A stretch of DNA of 64,000 bases, taken from the NCBI GenBank assembly GCA_046483075.1, contig JAWODV010000076.1, positions 1 through 64,000 of the forward strand, written 5' to 3'. The number at the start of each line of letters is the position of its first letter. Position 1 is the first letter of the stretch. Both the position numbers and the translations under genes were made by a program. Below, one piece after another: positions 26,133-34,875 of this stretch. The DNA is from JASMTM01 sp046483075. Lineage in GTDB: Bacteria; Thermotogota; Thermotogae; Petrotogales; Kosmotogaceae. The notes beneath the pieces are model-generated. The model saw nothing but the letters and a program-made list of their open reading frames with translations, had not been told where the DNA came from and did not search any database.

Positions 26133-27518
26133 CTAAGTCCCTTCGACTTTAACCCCGTAGAAAGACAGTACCGGTATGTGCCCTTCTAAATCTACAGGAG
26201 GATTTACAGATGGATTTGACTGATGGCAACAATTCACCTTTCCATGTCCTTCAATTTCTTTTTTCAGTTCGATTGTAATCTTGTTTCCTTCAATTTTGTA
26301 ATCTAAAATACCATTTGTTCCGGATTCATCGATTATTTCGATTGGTAACCGTTCCGGTGGAAGATCAAAGGCATATAACGAACCTTTTACGCCTTCGAAT
26401 TCAAGGATCACGGTCTTTTTTCCCGATTTCACAATTCTTTTAATATCTGGTGTTCCGGTATTATTATTTTTCAAATAAATTTTTTCCATAACCAAACGTG
26501 CAAGTCTTTCACCAATAATCATATTTCCGTGAGAACTATTATGGATGTTATCTGATAATGGTACATCAAGAGATGGTATTACATATACTCCCGAGATTGC
26601 CTTAGCTGCAACGCGCTGGGCATTTCTGACCATAGCCCACCCTTCATCATCCATTCCCCAGGGTTCCATTTCAGCCACAAAACGATTAAGTTGAACGGTG
26701 AAAAAGGGCAATTGTTTGTCTTTCAAATCTTTCCTCAAAGCTTGCACAAATTCCTTAAATCTTTCTAGATAACTTTCACACAAACCTTTAACAACATCAG
26801 AACAACCTTGATACCATAAAATGCCTCTTATCTTTCCACCCTGTGTCTTAATTATCTCAAGCATATTTTTGTATAATTCTCCATTTTCACCGGGATTCCA
26901 TTGACTTAATGATGAACCTCCAAGTGAACACTGTAAAAGTCCAACCGGCGTACTACATTCTCTTTTGATCTTTTTGGCAAAATTAAGATATGGAGAATGT
27001 CCTGGATTTATGGATTCCATATTTATTTCATGTATTGTATCAGTAGTATCATTTAAAGGATGTGATGCAAGCTCCCATTTTCCATTGTTTTTGAATATGT
27101 GAACTCCTAATTCAGGAGGATCATAAACTGTATCCTTACCGTAACCGGCTGAATTACTTTGCCCAGCAATTACAAACAAATCTCCAACACCTATATGATG
27201 TCTTATATCTCCCCTTATAGCATGTTCCATATCACGGTTGCCGGTTTTTAAAGCTGTCTCTATACGATAAAGACCTCCTTCAGGAACTCTTAAAGACACC
27301 TTCCATTGATTACCGGGCAACAATTCACAAACAGTCCACGGAACGACTGATTCATTTGAGTTTTCCTTTACTACCTTTGCATAAACCGAGGCATTACTGT
27401 TTTTTTCAGGATCAGCCCATTTACCATAAAGTGATATTTCTGATAATCCCCTATTCTGCTGAAATATCTGCCAGTCCTGCAATCCTCTTTCTATAAATAC
27501 ACCATAACTCACATCCAA
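26133..27518 (-). CDS. SGNH-type carbohydrate esterase (SASA domain, sialate O-acetylesterase-like)
   Basis: SGNH hydrolase of 461 residues, no signal peptide. 'FVIAGQSNSAGYG' near residue 115-127 gives the nucleophile serine, 'QCSLGGSSLSQW' the oxyanion Gly, 'ILWYQGCSDV' the third block (Cys replaces the frequent Glu of WYQGE), and 'LSDNIHNSSHGN' the Asp-His pair. The family removes acetyl groups from sialic acid, xylan or mannan. An N-terminal beta-rich region of 100 residues and a C-terminal beta region flank the catalytic core. It sits between the ROK kinase and RACo genes. I infer de-O-acetylation of imported oligosaccharides. Confidence 0.82.
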   Translation of the reverse strand: MDVSYGVFIERGLQDWQIFQQNRGLSEISLYGKWADPEKNSNASVYAKVVKENSNESVVPWTVCELLPGNQWKVSLRVPEGGLYRIETALKTGNRDMEHAIRGDIRHHIGVGDLFVIAGQSNSAGYGKDTVYDPPELGVHIFKNNGKWELASHPLNDTTDTIHEINMESINPGHSPYLNFAKKIKRECSTPVGLLQCSLGGSSLSQWNPGENGELYKNMLEIIKTQGGKIRGILWYQGCSDVVKGLCESYLERFKEFVQALRKDLKDKQLPFFTVQLNRFVAEMEPWGMDDEGWAMVRNAQRVAAKAISGVYVIPSLDVPLSDNIHNSSHGNMIIGERLARLVMEKIYLKNNNTGTPDIKRIVKSGKKTVILEFEGVKGSLYAFDLPPERLPIEIIDESGTNGILDYKIEGNKITIELKKEIEGHGKVNCCHQSNPSVNPPVDLEGHIPVLSFYGVKVEGT

Positions 27519-27527
27519 AACCTCCAG

Positions 27528-28463
27528 TCAATTATAGAGGGTTTCAAAAAGAAGTTTCGCTGCTCCCAGAAGAGGGCTTTCATTTAGATTTTTGGCTTTG
27601 AGAACAACAGGTTTTCTTTCATCCTTACACAATTCATTCTTTAATGAGGGTTCAAGTAGATCAAATGCATTTGAAATTTGTCCCCCCATTACCACACAAT
27701 CAGCCTTAAAATCGTAAACCATGGGTTTCAGGAAAGACCCGATTAATTTCCCTATCTCTTTAAAAACTTCTTTTGCACAGGTATTTCCAGCTCTTGCTTC
27801 AGCAGCAATATTTTTAACAGTGAGTTTTCTGTTACACATTTTATTAAAGATTCTTTCAATCCCCCTTTTTGAAGCATAGTCATCAAATAGACCATCCCCA
27901 TAGGGTAAACCACCTATCCATGCCAATGGCGGAACTCCAGCTCCTTCTCTAACTATCTTTCCATTTTTCATAAATGCTGATCCAAAACCTGTGCCCAAAG
28001 TAACACCAATAATGTTTCTGTAATTCTTTGCAGAGCCAAACCAGGCTTCTCCCCTAAGAAAAACTGAAGAATCCTCTTCAAATAATACTGGGTAATCTTC
28101 TAAAAGACCCAGTCGCTTTCTAAACTCTACTTTCAGATTCACTCCATAGATTGCATTATATTTATCCAGCCCTTTTATAAGACTTATTCCTCTATTGTAG
28201 TCAAAGGGCCCCGGTACCCCACATGAAATACCAAGAGTTGTTATCGATTTATCATCTGCTTTATTAAACAATTCCCTCAAAACAGAAATAAATCCTTCCA
28301 ATATTTCTTCCCGTTTACCTTTTGAATTAATAGGTCTACTTTTTGGGTAATTGTATATTATTTTCCCGGATAAATCGACCAATGCATACTTTACAGAAGT
28401 ACCTCCCACATCAATGGCCAGGGCACATTTTAATCTTTCAGTAGAGCTTTTACCACCTTGCAT
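27528..28463 (-). CDS. ROK-family sugar kinase
   Basis: ROK kinase or related ASKHA protein, 311 residues. 'LAIDVGGTSVKYALVDLSG' at residues 15-33 is the phosphate-1 loop, 'GVTLGTGFGSAFMKNG' near residue 168 is phosphate-2. The Zn-binding CxCGxxGC motif common in ROK repressors and glucokinases is absent; the region reads 'GGLPYGDGLFDDYASKRGIE'. This zinc-less form also occurs among mannokinase-like members. The start ATG lies inside the upstream isomerase gene (34-base overlap) with AAGGTGAT at the right distance. Next to a mannose-6-phosphate isomerase, a mannokinase is the likely role. Confidence 0.82.
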   Translation of the reverse strand: MQGGKSSTERLKCALAIDVGGTSVKYALVDLSGKIIYNYPKSRPINSKGKREEILEGFISVLRELFNKADDKSITTLGISCGVPGPFDYNRGISLIKGLDKYNAIYGVNLKVEFRKRLGLLEDYPVLFEEDSSVFLRGEAWFGSAKNYRNIIGVTLGTGFGSAFMKNGKIVREGAGVPPLAWIGGLPYGDGLFDDYASKRGIERIFNKMCNRKLTVKNIAAEARAGNTCAKEVFKEIGKLIGSFLKPMVYDFKADCVVMGGQISNAFDLLEPSLKNELCKDERKPVVLKAKNLNESPLLGAAKLLFETLYN

Positions 28464-30205
28464 GGTTCATCACCTTTATTAGAAACTTCATACTTTTTAA
28501 CAGCAGCTGGAATAATTATTGTTTCTGAGTAATTAAGCTCAACACTTTTACTGTGCATATCGGAAGCATTTATAGCAATTCTACTTCCTTCAACCAGAGT
28601 AAGTACATGAAAACTGTCAGACGTACAATCAGTATATTTCGTATTAAACTCGATCCTGTGTACTTTATGGAAAAAATCATCTCTATCTGCAATCAGATAT
28701 TCTTCTACTCCATTTTCTTTCTTTATCAGTATCGGTTCAATTTTGAGGTTATTATTTATCCATTTTGTTCTTCTATCAGCATTAATAACATTAAATGCAT
28801 GTTTGAGATGAATTGGTCTCATTGTACCATTGAGATCCGGGCGTAGATGATCGTAGATTTTAAATGTATATCTGTATGTTGTTGAGCTGATTTCAAGCAC
28901 CACCAATCCCTCTCTAGAACCATGTACTGTACCTGGTGGTATCATAACGATATCGTGCTTATCAACTTCTACACCATTAACAAAATTTCTGTAATCAAAT
29001 GCCACCCGTTCTTTTTCAGCTCTTTCAGCAGCTTCTCTAAAATTTGAGATTTCAACCCCTTCCTTGAGTCCAAGGTTGACCTTTCTTCCTTTTTTAGAAT
29101 CTAGAATATAGTACATTTCTCCTTGATGATAGCATTCATTGAAGTTTTCCCTTATGTATTCCGTAGTCGGATGTACCTGAACTGATAAATCTCCTCCTCC
29201 ATATGTATCAAGGTAGTCGAATCTAACAGGAAATTCACCACAAAATCTTTCAGGGGAAACATTTCCTACGATCTGTGAATAAAAGAGTGCGGTGAATGTT
29301 TTCCATGGTATTTCGAGTACAATGGAGCTTTCCAAATTCGAAAGAAACAGACTCATTTCTGGAGCAATCACTTCATAACTCCATGCACAGTTTTCCCATT
29401 CAGAAGGTAAGTTACGCACCTTTTTCAACCATTGTCCTCCCCAGGGTCCTGGTTCATATATGGGTTTAAGTCTGAATGGCTGTTTTGTAAGCTGACTAAG
29501 TAAGCATTCCAGATCAGCTTTTTCCATCATCACCGGAAAATTTTCATCATTTGCATCAACATAGAAATCTGTATAATTTAAAATTCGTTTTCTATGTTTG
29601 TCATTGATAGGGAAATCTATATAATAAGACTTTTTTGGTCCAATACTCTGTGTTTTAAAATCGCTGCCTTGAACTTTTTGACGTTTTAACATTTCTTCTC
29701 TTGTAAGATCAAAGTAAATTAGCAAATCATAATAGTCTACAAGTTCATCAAGTCCTGATCCCGTTCCATATACCACCAGGACTTCATTTTCATTACTGCT
29801 TAAAAATTGCTTTAGGTTTTTAATTTCAGATTCATCAAAAAAAGAAACCAGTTCGCCTCTGAAAATCTTCCCAAAAACAGGATCACTGGTAAGATACTCA
29901 TCAAACATTTTATTCAATTCTTTATCATCTTTCATACAATTCTCAATATCAAAAAAACTGACTTTAATGCCATCATTATCAAAAACTTTGGAGATCTCAC
30001 TATTTATTAAATCCCATTTAGTCATAGGAAAACCATCAATAGCGATTACTATAGGTGCACTAAGATGTTCCAGTGTTTTCATTATCTTTCTTCCAATACC
30101 CTTGTATCCCTCAAATAGTTTAAAGTTATCATGTGAGATAACTTCATTAACTGCTTCAAGTCTTTCGGGATATTCAAATGTATTTTCTGATTTTCTCCTG
30201 GCCAT
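28430..30205 (-). CDS. Class I mannose-6-phosphate isomerase with N-terminal kinase-like domain
   Basis: Protein of 591 residues. Residues from about 240 to 591 are a type I phosphomannose isomerase: 'EPGPWGGQWL', 'LSVQVHPTTEY' (Zn ligands Gln and His), 'GEMYYIL' (Glu) and 'IPPGTVHGS' (His). It converts mannose-6-P to fructose-6-P. Residues 40-235 resemble a uridine-kinase-like P-loop fold: 'PIVIAIDGFPMTKWDLI' is where Walker A should be, but the GKS/T is lost, and 'YYDLLIYFDLTREEMLKRQ' resembles the matching later strand. It is probably a regulatory or structural pseudokinase. Located between the unknown 612-aa gene (12 bases) and the ROK kinase, it completes a mannose to fructose-6-P route. 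Confidence 0.88.
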   Translation of the reverse strand: MARRKSENTFEYPERLEAVNEVISHDNFKLFEGYKGIGRKIMKTLEHLSAPIVIAIDGFPMTKWDLINSEISKVFDNDGIKVSFFDIENCMKDDKELNKMFDEYLTSDPVFGKIFRGELVSFFDESEIKNLKQFLSSNENEVLVVYGTGSGLDELVDYYDLLIYFDLTREEMLKRQKVQGSDFKTQSIGPKKSYYIDFPINDKHRKRILNYTDFYVDANDENFPVMMEKADLECLLSQLTKQPFRLKPIYEPGPWGGQWLKKVRNLPSEWENCAWSYEVIAPEMSLFLSNLESSIVLEIPWKTFTALFYSQIVGNVSPERFCGEFPVRFDYLDTYGGGDLSVQVHPTTEYIRENFNECYHQGEMYYILDSKKGRKVNLGLKEGVEISNFREAAERAEKERVAFDYRNFVNGVEVDKHDIVMIPPGTVHGSREGLVVLEISSTTYRYTFKIYDHLRPDLNGTMRPIHLKHAFNVINADRRTKWINNNLKIEPILIKKENGVEEYLIADRDDFFHKVHRIEFNTKYTDCTSDSFHVLTLVEGSRIAINASDMHSKSVELNYSETIIIPAAVKKYEVSNKGDEPCKVVKALLKD

Positions 30206-30217
30206 AAAGTAAACACC

Positions 30218-32056
30218 TCAATGATTTTTAAGGATTTTTGCATACCTAACTATTTCATGTGGTTTAACTAAAAACAATTTACCCGATGTGCCACCATTTT
30301 TGGCGTATATCATAGCTTTTTGAACCTTTTCAAGGCTTAAACCCTTTGAAGCAAGTCCAAAATAACAGGGCACCATACCCCAAAAAGGAGAATCAAGCCC
30401 GAGGATTATCCAGCCTTTTTTATTAGAATTACCAATTATTTCTTCCCATTTTTTGAGATCTGCCATGGGATTAAAACTCCAGTGTTCTGTTTGCTGATTC
30501 AGAACGATCAATTCTTTACTTTCATAAACGATCTTGGGGAATTCATTTTCATATTTATATGTTATCGCATACTCAAATCCAGCTTTTTCTATAACATTAT
30601 ACTGAGGTTCACCACTTTTATGAACATAAGACGGGCAAGCATCCTGAAAAGAATAGTAACCAGTTGGAACATTGTTTTCTCCAACAAATTCTTTAATTTT
30701 ACTTTTGGCCTGTAAAAGATTTTCAAGTAATGTTTTTCCGGTTAAATATCCAGCTGCTTCTGTGGCTACACCGGTTCCAGCACTACAAATAAGAGGTTCT
30801 ACTGAGGGGAAAACCCCTCCATGTTCATGGGATAAATAAAATCTCTCAAGCATATCTTCAGAGAAGTCCCACCACGTTGAAGGAAATGCTATTCCATCTC
30901 TAATGCCCTTTATTGAATGAAGATCTAGATATCTGGGTAATACAGGTAGATGGCCAAGATCTGCAGCATAATGCAAAAAACATACTGGTATATCTCCTTT
31001 TCCAAGCTTTTCTTCCAAATATCTATCACTGTACTCTTCTTCAAGGGGGTTTCTCGCTTTTTTTAGCCAGATAGAGGGGAGAGAAAGCTTCTCTCTGATT
31101 GTAAAACCCACTTCTATGTCATGTGCAAGGGTAAATATAATGTCCTTTTTTGAAATTTCAGAAATCATCGTATCATCAAAAATCTGACTACCCCAAATAT
31201 GTCTGTTCCCAACTTTTTTTGTTAATCTATCAAGGACTTTAACAGCCTTTTTCAATGTTCCTACAGCAGCTATTGGTAAAATTCTATCTCTCAGATATTT
31301 TGGGCTCCACCTGAGTGTTATAGGATCGTTACCAAGGGCCAGTCCTTTAGCTTTGTGTATCCACCGATTTGAAATTCTTTCAGTGAAAGTCAAATAAGTG
31401 TCTTGAGGGTTCAATGAATCTATTAACTCTACATCGTAACCAAGCTTTTTAAATCTGTTTTCTGCATTTTCCGGACACGCTATCAAGAATAATTTATTAA
31501 CACCGTTATTTCTTATTTGAGCAAATTTATCATCATCCATTTCGTAATAAAGTCCCAATGATTTTCTAAAGAAAATTTCTGGATATATAAATGTATCAAT
31601 TCTTGATTTACCGGATATTTTAAAATCTCCAATTTCGACTGCTTCTTCTGAAAATTCAAATACTCTTGAAGGAAAAACCACTGCTTCTTCTGGAAAACTT
31701 TCACTAAAAAAATCAAAAAGCTCTCTATAAAAATCGATTAAATTTTCTGAATTATGCTTTATCGACTTTCCTTTACCTTTTAGTACAAAACGTTCGAAAG
31801 GAATTTCATCAACTTCAGTTAAAGAAAATAAATGAACATTCTCATAAAAAGATGCGATATAGTAGAATTGTTCCATATGATTATTTCCGGTAAATGGCAG
31901 ATAATCTCCAATATCAGCAAGGCTTGGTTTAACAGAAAAGTATCCTTCATAATCATTACCATGTATCTCAGATAGCCATGCGATTACAGGCAATGCAGTT
32001 GCTCTTGAAGGACAGCTTTCATGACTGTAAAACAACACCAGATCATTTTTGTCCAT
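30218..32056 (-). CDS. Uncharacterised 612-residue protein, first gene of the isomerase/RACo unit
   Basis: I do not recognise this protein. It is soluble, without signal peptide or membrane segments. Conserved-looking stretches carry histidines and acids: 'LFYSHESCPSRA' at the N-terminus, 'IFTLAHDIEVGFT' in the middle, 'CFLHYAADLGHLPVLPRY', 'YLSHEHGGVFPS' and 'TGYYSFQDACPSYVHKSG'. These are reminiscent of metal-dependent (beta/alpha)-barrel hydrolases such as polysaccharide deacetylase, GH57 or GH38, but I cannot place it in one. It starts at an ATG with GAGGTGAGG upstream, and its promoter region carries the same LacI-type operator as the ABC operon. Co-regulation implies a role in mannoside processing. 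Confidence 0.6.
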   Translation of the reverse strand: MDKNDLVLFYSHESCPSRATALPVIAWLSEIHGNDYEGYFSVKPSLADIGDYLPFTGNNHMEQFYYIASFYENVHLFSLTEVDEIPFERFVLKGKGKSIKHNSENLIDFYRELFDFFSESFPEEAVVFPSRVFEFSEEAVEIGDFKISGKSRIDTFIYPEIFFRKSLGLYYEMDDDKFAQIRNNGVNKLFLIACPENAENRFKKLGYDVELIDSLNPQDTYLTFTERISNRWIHKAKGLALGNDPITLRWSPKYLRDRILPIAAVGTLKKAVKVLDRLTKKVGNRHIWGSQIFDDTMISEISKKDIIFTLAHDIEVGFTIREKLSLPSIWLKKARNPLEEEYSDRYLEEKLGKGDIPVCFLHYAADLGHLPVLPRYLDLHSIKGIRDGIAFPSTWWDFSEDMLERFYLSHEHGGVFPSVEPLICSAGTGVATEAAGYLTGKTLLENLLQAKSKIKEFVGENNVPTGYYSFQDACPSYVHKSGEPQYNVIEKAGFEYAITYKYENEFPKIVYESKELIVLNQQTEHWSFNPMADLKKWEEIIGNSNKKGWIILGLDSPFWGMVPCYFGLASKGLSLEKVQKAMIYAKNGGTSGKLFLVKPHEIVRYAKILKNH

Positions 32057-32161
32057 TCTTTCCTCACCTCCATTCTATTAAATCATCATTCATATTCGAT
32101 TTTCTAATAGAGTTATAAGCCTTTACACATGAATGATCACTATCAGAAACAATGAAAAAGA

Positions 32162-32191
32162 ATAATGTTTAAAAAATACAATCGTTTGCAA
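32162..32191 (-). promoter_or_regulatory. Promoter of the 612-aa gene/isomerase/RACo unit
   Basis: Minus-strand TTGCAA (32191-32186) and CATTAT (32167-32162) with an 18-base spacer. The layout, same -35 and spacer length with an overlapping operator, copies that of the ABC operon promoter at 24260-24289. Confidence 0.45.
32177..32190. promoter_or_regulatory. LacI-type operator of the second unit
   Basis: TACAATCGTTTGCA differs from the perfect palindrome at 24275 at only two positions and overlaps the predicted -35. It links this unit, including RACo, to the regulator at 17855. Confidence 0.65.
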
Positions 32192-32370
32192 TTAATATTT
32201 GTTCCTAAAATTTTTATTTTATATATAATAATTGACAAAATTATTTTTCTTATGATAACGGTTGAATTAATAGCACTTTTAAAAGTACTGATAGAATATA
32301 ACTGCTTAAAATAAATTAGTATTCAACTATGATAAAATTATTTTCATAGAAGCATACAATGGAGGCATAC

Positions 32371-33696
32371 ATGCGTAAACTGAGTAAAATTGCCTATGGT
32401 TACGGAGATTTAGGGCTTAGCATTTCATGGACTATCGTTGGTTTCTATTTTATGTATTATCTTACCGATGTAGCATTAATCAATCCTGCTTGGGTGGGGG
32501 CTGCAATACTAGTGGGCAGGCTTTGGGATGCTTTCAGTGACCCTGTTTTTGGTAGATTCTCCGACCGAACATCAACACGATTCGGTAGAAGAAGACCTTT
32601 TATTTTAGGTTCTGCAATTCCATATGGCCTTTCGTTCTTTTTGTTGTGGATTGTTCCTGATACAACCCCCACTGTTAAATTAATTTATGTGGTTATTTTC
32701 TTTTTGTTTCATACAACAGCAAGCACAGCATATAGTGTTCCATATACTGCATTAACTCCCGAACTTGCACAAACCTATGACGAACGAACCAGTCTGAATG
32801 CTTTTAGAATGTTTTTCTCTATATTAGGCGGGCTTATAGCCGGAGCAGTGCCAGCTTTTATTGTTCAAATGATTGGCAATGAATCAAAGGGTTATGCGGT
32901 TATGGGACTTATCTTTGGTTTGTTCATAATTACGAGTCCCTTAATGGTCTTTTTCTTTACGAGAGAATCAACGGAAAAGCATACTTCAAAAAAGAAGTTG
33001 TTTGAGGCGTTAAGGGATATTATTCAAAATAAACCCTTTATCTATGCTGTCCTAATGTTTTTCTTCACCTGGACAGGTGTGAACGTTGTCTCCGCAACGA
33101 TAATTTATTTTGCAACCTATGTAATGGATAGAAAAGATGAAATAGGTATTCTTATTGGTGTTCTGTTTTTATCTTCTATAGTTTTCTTGCCTATCTGGGT
33201 AAAAATATCTGGAAAGCTGGAAAAACGAAGAGCATATCAAGTTGGGATGCTGGAACTCATCTGTTGCCTTTTGTTCATTGCATTTTTCGGCGATATTCTT
33301 AATGATATCTGGCTCTACGTAACAGTTATCATTACAGGGTTTGGAGTATCAGCTGCTCACATATTGCCGTTTTCAATTCTCCCCGATGCTGTCGAATACG
33401 ATCGTGTTATCTCAGGAGAAAAGCGAGAGGGAATGTATTATGGTTTGTCCACATTTTTTCAAAAACTTGGCACTTCTCTAATGCTTTTTGTAGTGGGAGT
33501 TACACTGGAACTGACAGGATATGTACCAAACATTCAACAGGAACCTAATGTAATTCTAACTATAAGGATGTTATTCGGTATTTTTCCTGCCGTATTATTT
33601 CTTATAGGTATAATATTGATGATCCCATATCCTATCGATAGGAACTTCCAGAAAAATATGCTCAAAGGAAATGAGAAGAACAATGAAAGTGCTTAA
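32371..33696 (+). CDS. GPH-family cation:sugar symporter
   Basis: Membrane transporter of about 441 residues with 12 hydrophobic segments. 'IAYGYGDLGLSISWTIVGFY' at the N-terminus, 'GRLWDAFSDPVFGRFSDRT' and 'RFGRRRPFIL' are the hallmarks of the glycoside-pentoside-hexuronide symporters (MelB-like), which import sugars with Na+ or H+. The reading frame begins at 32359, but that ATG lies within the Shine-Dalgarno ATGGAGG; the ATG at 32371 with GGAGG at 6 bases is chosen. It is transcribed away from the mannoside regulon and shares its control region, so it may import the same sugars or their monomers. Confidence 0.87.
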   Translation: MRKLSKIAYGYGDLGLSISWTIVGFYFMYYLTDVALINPAWVGAAILVGRLWDAFSDPVFGRFSDRTSTRFGRRRPFILGSAIPYGLSFFLLWIVPDTTPTVKLIYVVIFFLFHTTASTAYSVPYTALTPELAQTYDERTSLNAFRMFFSILGGLIAGAVPAFIVQMIGNESKGYAVMGLIFGLFIITSPLMVFFFTRESTEKHTSKKKLFEALRDIIQNKPFIYAVLMFFFTWTGVNVVSATIIYFATYVMDRKDEIGILIGVLFLSSIVFLPIWVKISGKLEKRRAYQVGMLELICCLLFIAFFGDILNDIWLYVTVIITGFGVSAAHILPFSILPDAVEYDRVISGEKREGMYYGLSTFFQKLGTSLMLFVVGVTLELTGYVPNIQQEPNVILTIRMLFGIFPAVLFLIGIILMIPYPIDRNFQKNMLKGNEKNNESA

Positions 33697-34795
33697 AGTA
33701 AAAAATAAAAAGTTGCTCAGAAAATTTATCGATTTGCCTTATATTATATATAAGAATGATCTCCGTTGGGCCCCCCCACTCAATTCAATGATAAAAAGGG
33801 TGTTTAATAAAGGTTCAACCGTAATGAATGCGGGAAGAGAATTTTATTTAGTTCTTGATGATGGTAAACCTGTTGCGAGAATGGGAGTATATATAAACAA
33901 GAATGTACTTGCTCACGGTAACAACGTTGGATTCTTTACGCTTTTTGAATCCTTTGACAATCAAACAGCCGTAAATTTGATGGTTAAGAAAGCTGACATA
34001 TGGTTTACAAAAAGAAATATCACTGCTTACATCGGTCCAGAATCTCCTACAAATGGTGACGATTATAAGGGAATGCTTATAAAGAATTTTGAAGACCCTC
34101 CATATATATACCTGAATTACAACCCTTCCTATTACGAAAAACTAATAAAAAATGCTGGATTCAAGCCAAATACCCACTTAGCCTGTTTTAAGTTTGATCT
34201 TAGAGGAGAATTCCTGGAAAAAAAAGTGAAATTAATTGAAAAAGCTATGAAAAGATATAACATTCATGTAACTTCACCCGATGCGAAAGATCTTAATAAA
34301 ACAGCACATGACATGCGAAAAGTAATGGAAAATTCCATTCCGGATGAATGGGTTGGAGTGCGACCACCTACCCAGGAACAAATGCTTGGTATTGTAAAGG
34401 AAATGAAACGTTTCGCTGATCCGGATCTTGCAGCTATTGCTTACAAGGGTGATCAGCCTATAGGTTTTTCAGTTGCCATACCAAACTATAATCCTTTATT
34501 CAAAAAAATGAATGGTAAACTCATGCCCTTTGGATGGTTGATCTTTCTACTTGGGAAAAAAACTGTAAAAACCTTTAGATCAATCACTGTTTTTGTAGAT
34601 AAAGCATTTCAAGGAAAAGGTGTGTCCTTTGCAATGCATTACCATATTGGAAAAAACGCAAAGAAAAAGGGTTATGTGGAAGCTGAAGGTGGTATTGTAG
34701 GGTTTGAAAACCGTAAGAGTTTTCAGGACGCGGTTGGAGCAGGCGGAAAGTTATATAAAGAATACATGACTTTTAAAAGAGAAATTGCCTATTAA
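33671..34795 (+). CDS. GNAT-like N-acetyltransferase family protein
   Basis: Protein of 370-374 residues. 'FIDLPYIIYKNDLRWAPPL' near the N-terminus and 'DDGKPVARMGVYIN' further on define a conserved group usually annotated as GNAT-like N-acetyltransferase; the C-terminal half has 'VFVDKAFQGKGVSFAMHYHI', which fits an acetyl-CoA-binding V-x-x-x-x-Q-x-x-G loop. Substrate unknown. The frame starts at 33671, overlapping the symporter by 26 bases; an ATG at 33683 is an alternative with a weaker GAGAAG. The gene ends right at a terminator. Confidence 0.7.
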   Translation: MRRTMKVLKVKNKKLLRKFIDLPYIIYKNDLRWAPPLNSMIKRVFNKGSTVMNAGREFYLVLDDGKPVARMGVYINKNVLAHGNNVGFFTLFESFDNQTAVNLMVKKADIWFTKRNITAYIGPESPTNGDDYKGMLIKNFEDPPYIYLNYNPSYYEKLIKNAGFKPNTHLACFKFDLRGEFLEKKVKLIEKAMKRYNIHVTSPDAKDLNKTAHDMRKVMENSIPDEWVGVRPPTQEQMLGIVKEMKRFADPDLAAIAYKGDQPIGFSVAIPNYNPLFKKMNGKLMPFGWLIFLLGKKTVKTFRSITVFVDKAFQGKGVSFAMHYHIGKNAKKKGYVEAEGGIVGFENRKSFQDAVGAGGKLYKEYMTFKREIAY

Positions 34796-34796
34796 A

Positions 34797-34832
34797 AAAG
34801 ATCCGCAATTACATCTCAATTACGGATCTTTT
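34797..34832. terminator. Bidirectional rho-independent terminator
   Basis: AAAAGATCCGCAATT and AATTACGGATCTTTT form a 15-position stem with one mismatch and a 7-base loop, with A-runs on the left and T-runs on the right. It separates the plus-strand symporter/GNAT unit from the convergent secreted-protein gene. Confidence 0.8.
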
Positions 34833-34875
34833 CATAATATGCGTTAAATGAATTATTCAGCGCTCATAATTAGTT

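Larger units (their letters stand above)
32057..32370. promoter_or_regulatory. Divergent control region between the 612-aa gene and the GPH symporter
   Basis: About 310 bases without a gene. It holds the minus-strand promoter and operator given separately. On the plus strand TTGACA at 32232-32237 with GATAAC at 32254-32259 (16-base spacer) is a weak candidate for the symporter gene. The rest is AT-rich with no other structure seen. Confidence 0.55.
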
